Positions 60,825 to 64,000 of a DNA stretch of 64,000 bases are shown here, piece by piece; the first letter of the stretch is position 1; every line of letters starts with the position of its first letter. The stretch lies in contig JBMOIP010000001.1 of the NCBI GenBank assembly GCA_049317265.1, positions 248,001 through 312,000 of the forward strand, given 5' to 3'. Below the pieces are notes generated by a model. The model was not told the origin of the DNA. It ran no database searches and saw only the letters and a list, made by a program, of their open reading frames with translations. Position numbers and translations under genes: made by a program. The DNA comes from CAIVAT01 sp049317265. GTDB taxonomy: Bacteria; Bacteroidota; Bacteroidia; Bacteroidales; FEN-979.

Positions 60825-63158
60825 ATGATGAAATCTGACCTGAAGCTTGGAATTGACCGTAATAAGGACGGTGCAGGTGCCTTTGACCGGTATGAGGAGA
60901 TCATTCGGTCTATGTTCAGCCTGAGCGGTGATGCCATCCTCATCGTTGGCGGGGCAGGCTGCCTGGTGATGGAGGCCAACAGGGTATGCCATGATATGCT
61001 GGGGTATTCCCTTAATAAATTGATTGGAACCTCCATGCAGCTCATCATGCCTGATTTCTCTTCAATTGAGGTCGACAGTGGCGTTACAAAGGCGAAGATT
61101 TACAGCAGGGAGTCCACCTGGAAAAGAAACGACGGGCACGACCTGCCAGTATGGATTACCCTTAAAAAAACCCTTACTGCAGGTGAGCCGGTCTATTTGA
61201 TTATTGCACGCGACTTGCATGAAATTAAGCAGAAGGAACAGGAACTGAAAGCCAGTGATGAACGATACCAGGACCTGGTTGAAAACAGCGGCGAAGGTTT
61301 CGGAATGGTGGATACCGACGAAAAATTCACCTTTGTCAACCCTGCTGCCTGCGAAATATTCGGGTTACCGGCACAGGAACTTGTCGGAAAGGGCCTGGAT
61401 GAATTCCTTGACCCACATTCGGTTGACGAAATAAAGCATCAGACTTCCCTCCGCAAGGAGGGGATGAAAAGCATGTATGAGCTTGAGATCATCCGGTTGG
61501 ATGGCGAAAGAAGATGGATAATTGTTACCGCAACCCCACAGCACAACACAGAAGGTAAATTTACCGGGACATTTGGAATTTTCCGTGATATAACCCAGCG
61601 TAAACTGGCAGAGACCAAGGTTCGTGAGAGCGAACAGCGTCTGCATGAAATCGTAGAGCTCACCAATGACTGGATATGGGAAATCGATCCGTCATGGAAG
61701 TATTCGTTCGTTTCACCGAAAATATTCGATATCCTCGGATATCTCCCGGATGAGATGATCGGGAGGTCTCCTTTTGATTTTCTGATGCCGCAGGATGTTG
61801 CAAAGGTCAAGGAGGGTGTTCGTGGCATGGTCCATCAGTTTAAACCGCTCAATGCCATCATCAACAGGGCTATCCACAAGGATGGGCATATCGTATATCT
61901 TGAAACGTCGGGCATCGCAATATTTAATGAGCAGGGAGAATACAAAGGATACAGGGGCGCCGACCGGGACGTTACGTTACGCAAGCTATATGAGCGCGAA
62001 CTGATCGTTGCCAAGGAGAAAGCAGAAGAGTCAGACAGGTTGAAATCTTCGATCCTGTCAAACATGAGCCATGAGTTCCGGACCCCGTTGAACGGAATCC
62101 TCGGATTTGCCGAAATCCTGAAGGAGGAGCTTGGCAAAAGTGAATACGAAAGCATGATCGACAACATCTTCAACTCGGGCAAGCGCCTGATGTCGACGTT
62201 GAATTCCATCATCATGCTGTCGCAGCTCGAAGGTGGAAAAATTACCATCAGCAGGAAAGTGGTTGACCTGGAGACATCGATGCTCGCAGTCGTCAAATCA
62301 ATGGAGTCCCTTATTGCTGAAAAAAGTATCTATCTCCGTACAAATTGGCTAAGGCCGTTCTCAGTCATAACCGATGAAAATCTTCTGAACCAGCTCCTTC
62401 ACCAGATTCTCGACAATGCCATCAAATTTACCGACCAGGGAGGAATTACCATAGAAACCAGGGAAGTCGTGGAGTCGGGAAAGGACTGGATTGTACTAAC
62501 GATCTCCGATACAGGTATAGGCATCGATAAAAAATACTACAATTTGATTTTCCAGGAGTTCCGACAGGTAAGTGAGGGTTTCGGGAGGAAGTACCAGGGA
62601 AGTGGGATCGGTCTCTCCATCAGTATGAAAATCATAGAGTTGCTCAATGGGAGAATCTCCATTGAAAGCGAAACCGGCAAGGGTTCGAGTTTTTCAATCT
62701 GGCTCCCCAACGAAAAGGCGCCGGAGATGCTGAAAGAACCGGGAATTTCCAGGGGTACACTACCGGCAAAAGGAAAGGGTGGAACAACCCATTTACCAAT
62801 TATCCTTCTTGTGGAGGATAACCTTGTCAACAAAGAGCTTACAACGCTTTTCCTGAGGAATATCTGCCAGGTTGAATATGCCCCGGATGGAGAAACAGCC
62901 ATCAAAATGGCTGGCAGCCGGCAGTACCGGGTCATCCTGATGGATATCAATCTTGGATATGGAATGAATGGCCTTGATGCTACCCGTGAAATCCGGCATA
63001 TTCCCGGATATGAACTAACCCCTGTAATTGCTGTCACCGGGTACACCATGGCAGAAGACACGGAACAACTCTATGCAGCCGGATGTACCGGACACATAAC
63101 CAAGCCGTTTAACAAGCAAACATTACTAACCATGATCCAAAACCTGCTTCATGCATAG
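60825..63158 (+). CDS. Hybrid histidine kinase with three PAS domains and C-terminal receiver
   Basis: I start at ATG 60825; an in-frame GTG at 60816 and ATG 60828 are alternatives. Three PAS/PAC units occupy about 20-380 (SGDAILIVGGAGCLVMEANR; GFGMVDTDEKFTFVNPAACE; DWIWEIDPSWKYSFVSPKIF). Then come HisKA (SNMSHEFRTPLNGILGFAEI), HATPase (HQILDNAIKFTDQGG, ISDTGIGIDKKYYNLIF, GSGIGLSISMKI) and a C-terminal receiver (LLVEDNLVNKELT, phospho-acceptor in ILMDINLG, Lys in TKPFNKQ). No membrane helix is present, so it is cytosolic. A partner regulator or phosphotransfer protein is not adjacent. Confidence 0.93.
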   Translation: MMKSDLKLGIDRNKDGAGAFDRYEEIIRSMFSLSGDAILIVGGAGCLVMEANRVCHDMLGYSLNKLIGTSMQLIMPDFSSIEVDSGVTKAKIYSRESTWKRNDGHDLPVWITLKKTLTAGEPVYLIIARDLHEIKQKEQELKASDERYQDLVENSGEGFGMVDTDEKFTFVNPAACEIFGLPAQELVGKGLDEFLDPHSVDEIKHQTSLRKEGMKSMYELEIIRLDGERRWIIVTATPQHNTEGKFTGTFGIFRDITQRKLAETKVRESEQRLHEIVELTNDWIWEIDPSWKYSFVSPKIFDILGYLPDEMIGRSPFDFLMPQDVAKVKEGVRGMVHQFKPLNAIINRAIHKDGHIVYLETSGIAIFNEQGEYKGYRGADRDVTLRKLYERELIVAKEKAEESDRLKSSILSNMSHEFRTPLNGILGFAEILKEELGKSEYESMIDNIFNSGKRLMSTLNSIIMLSQLEGGKITISRKVVDLETSMLAVVKSMESLIAEKSIYLRTNWLRPFSVITDENLLNQLLHQILDNAIKFTDQGGITIETREVVESGKDWIVLTISDTGIGIDKKYYNLIFQEFRQVSEGFGRKYQGSGIGLSISMKIIELLNGRISIESETGKGSSFSIWLPNEKAPEMLKEPGISRGTLPAKGKGGTTHLPIILLVEDNLVNKELTTLFLRNICQVEYAPDGETAIKMAGSRQYRVILMDINLGYGMNGLDATREIRHIPGYELTPVIAVTGYTMAEDTEQLYAAGCTGHITKPFNKQTLLTMIQNLLHA

Positions 63159-63196
63159 CAGCCGGTTGTACCTTAACAAAAAATTAACAGATTTCC

Positions 63197-63228
63197 ATTG
63201 CACATAAAAAAAACTTAATGTAATTTTG
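63197..63228 (+). promoter_or_regulatory. Promoter of the Lys/Cys-rich small protein
   Basis: ATTG at 63197-63200, 20 bp and TAATTTTG at 63221-63228 fit the Bacteroidota -33/-7 pattern. The ATG follows at 63271, giving a leader of about 35 bases. Confidence 0.65.
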
Positions 63229-63270
63229 TACAATTCTAAATTAGTTCATAAACACTAAACCCCTTATACC

Positions 63271-63516
63271 ATGAAAAAAGTCGTTTTGTTATTTTCCGCT
63301 GTTGTTCTGTTCGCAGGTTTAACTTTTGCTCAAACCCCACAGGCTCAGGATAAAGCTGCAAAGCCAGCCGATAAGAAAGAATGCTCAAAGGATGCAAAAG
63401 CAGGTTGTGACCACAAAACCAAAGCTGCCTGCAGCGAAGGTAAAAAAGGCGCCAGCTGCTGTTCAAAAGATGCAAAGAAAGCTGCACCTGCAACTACAAC
63501 TCCTGAAAAGAAGTAA
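63271..63516 (+). CDS. Small secreted Lys/Cys-rich protein (81 aa)
   Basis: A signal peptide (MKKVVLLFSAVVLFAGLTFA, cleavage before QTPQAQ) precedes a mature region of about 60 residues that is extremely rich in Lys and Ala. It has five cysteines in the pattern CSKDAKAGC, AACSEG, SCCSKDAKK. The Cys-rich core could bind metal or be disulfide-linked in the periplasm. It resembles small Bacteroidota secreted proteins of unknown role. It has its own promoter and a bidirectional terminator, so it is probably a well-expressed single gene. Confidence 0.8.
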   Translation: MKKVVLLFSAVVLFAGLTFAQTPQAQDKAAKPADKKECSKDAKAGCDHKTKAACSEGKKGASCCSKDAKKAAPATTTPEKK

Positions 63517-63544
63517 TTCTGATATTTTTCAACTATCAACATAT

Positions 63545-63570
63545 AAAAAGGGGCCTCAAGCCCCTTTTTT
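63545..63570. terminator. Bidirectional terminator between the small secreted gene and tonB-like gene
   Basis: A5 then GGGGC (63550-63554), loop CTCAA, GCCCC (63560-63564) and T6 form a symmetric hairpin usable from both strands. It overlaps the stop codon region of the convergent tonB-like gene (ends 63569). Confidence 0.9.
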
Positions 63571-64000
63571 ACTTAAAGGCCGACCCTTTTCCGGGGATCC
63601 TGAAGACGATGGGCATCCGAACCATGACACGCACGGCACGTCCGTTTCGTTTGCCCGGTTCCCAGCGGGGCATCTCTTTCGTCACCCTGATGGCCTCTTC
63701 GTCGCACCCTCCGCCGATTCTTTTGGCCACCTCAACATTTGAGATCGATCCATCTGTTTCCACCACAAATACAACCATCACAACACCCTGAACCAGCGCT
63801 TTGAGGGCGGGCTCGGGATATTTCACCTGTTTACGCAGGTAGTACAACCGCGATTCGTCGCCGCCGGGGTATCTCGGGTAGACATCGATGGAGGTTGCCA
63901 GACCGGTATCATTTCCGATTCCTGAACCAAGTCCCGACCCTCCCGCTTTGGCGGCAGAATCGGTAATTGTTTTCACAGTTTCCGGTTTCTCCTCAGGGGG
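63569..64000 (-). CDS. TonB-like energy transducer (C-terminal part; 5' end outside window)
   Basis: The frame stays open to the right edge, where it reads PPEEKPETVKTITDS, part of a proline-rich periplasmic linker. The C-terminal domain is typical TonB: VKYPEPALKALVQGVVMVVF, VEVAKRIGGGCDEEAI and MPRWEPGKRNGRAVRVM. TonB couples the proton-motive force via ExbBD to outer-membrane receptors. An internal GTG at 63976 is not a true start, since the linker continues in frame. Confidence 0.92.
   Translation of the reverse strand, partial: PPEEKPETVKTITDSAAKAGGSGLGSGIGNDTGLATSIDVYPRYPGGDESRLYYLRKQVKYPEPALKALVQGVVMVVFVVETDGSISNVEVAKRIGGGCDEEAIRVTKEMPRWEPGKRNGRAVRVMVRMPIVFRIPGKGSAFK

Overview
The window looks like a chromosomal segment of a free-living or environmental Bacteroidota (Bacteroidales/Marinilabiliales-like). 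The evidence is several promoters of the Bacteroidota type (TTG, about 19 bp, TAnnTTTG), almost no Shine-Dalgarno sequences, many lipoprotein signals, a TonB-type energy transducer at the right edge, a PqiA-like remnant, and hybrid or PP2C-type signalling proteins. No rRNA, tRNA, CRISPR array or intact transposase gene was seen.

Layout. (1) 1-6 kb: the end of a GNAT acetyltransferase, then a leftward four-gene sensory operon: an NMT1-like binding lipoprotein, a Cache/HAMP histidine kinase, a receiver-PP2C phosphatase and a LivJ-like binding lipoprotein. (2) 6-11.5 kb: a zinc MDR dehydrogenase, a PH/SHOCT membrane protein, and a divergent protein-quality-control-like pair: an M48 protease with a TerB-like tail, and a ClpX-like AAA+ ATPase that lacks both the zinc domain and the ClpP-docking IGF motif. 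(3) 11.5-12.7 kb: decayed DNA containing a frameshifted PqiA-like pseudogene. (4) 13-28 kb: a visibly AT-rich, tightly packed rightward cassette. It runs LivH-LivM-LivG-LivF-LivK, a KamA-family aminomutase, a B12-binding radical SAM protein, a 1318-residue protein with divergent histidine-kinase-like motifs, a 243-residue protein, two small genes (one frameshifted), a 643-residue Cys-containing protein and a membrane protein. This is a strong candidate for an undescribed amino-acid-linked signalling or conflict system.

(5) 28-52.5 kb: two divergent operons share a 239-bp intergenic region that carries two promoter-like elements with the same -7 octamer. The leftward arm encodes a membrane protein, a BrxD-like (DUF2791-type) P-loop ATPase, a small protein, a papain-like peptidase fused to an Lhr/BrxHI-like helicase, a WG-repeat membrane protein and an M50-like membrane metalloprotease. 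The rightward arm encodes a secreted/membrane protein, an actin/Hsp70-fold ATPase, a coiled-coil membrane protein, a 1722-residue fusion of a SEDS-like polytopic domain with a penicillin-binding transpeptidase, a bitopic protein, a MurG-like glycosyltransferase with a HEAT-like tail, and a MraY-like transferase. Together the rightward genes look like a self-contained, non-canonical elongasome or divisome: lipid-linked sugar synthesis, polymerase plus crosslinker, and a cytoskeletal-type ATPase. I regard this as the most exciting system in the window.

(6) 52.6-64 kb: mostly housekeeping. It holds a lipoprotein with a terminator, a TerB-ABCG fusion transporter, a DUF2442 protein next to a REP-like palindrome cluster, the operon pdxJ-dipeptidase-adenosine deaminase, dtd, a multi-PAS hybrid kinase, a Lys/Cys-rich small secreted protein and a partial TonB. 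All functions are inferred from motifs read by eye; no database search was possible.
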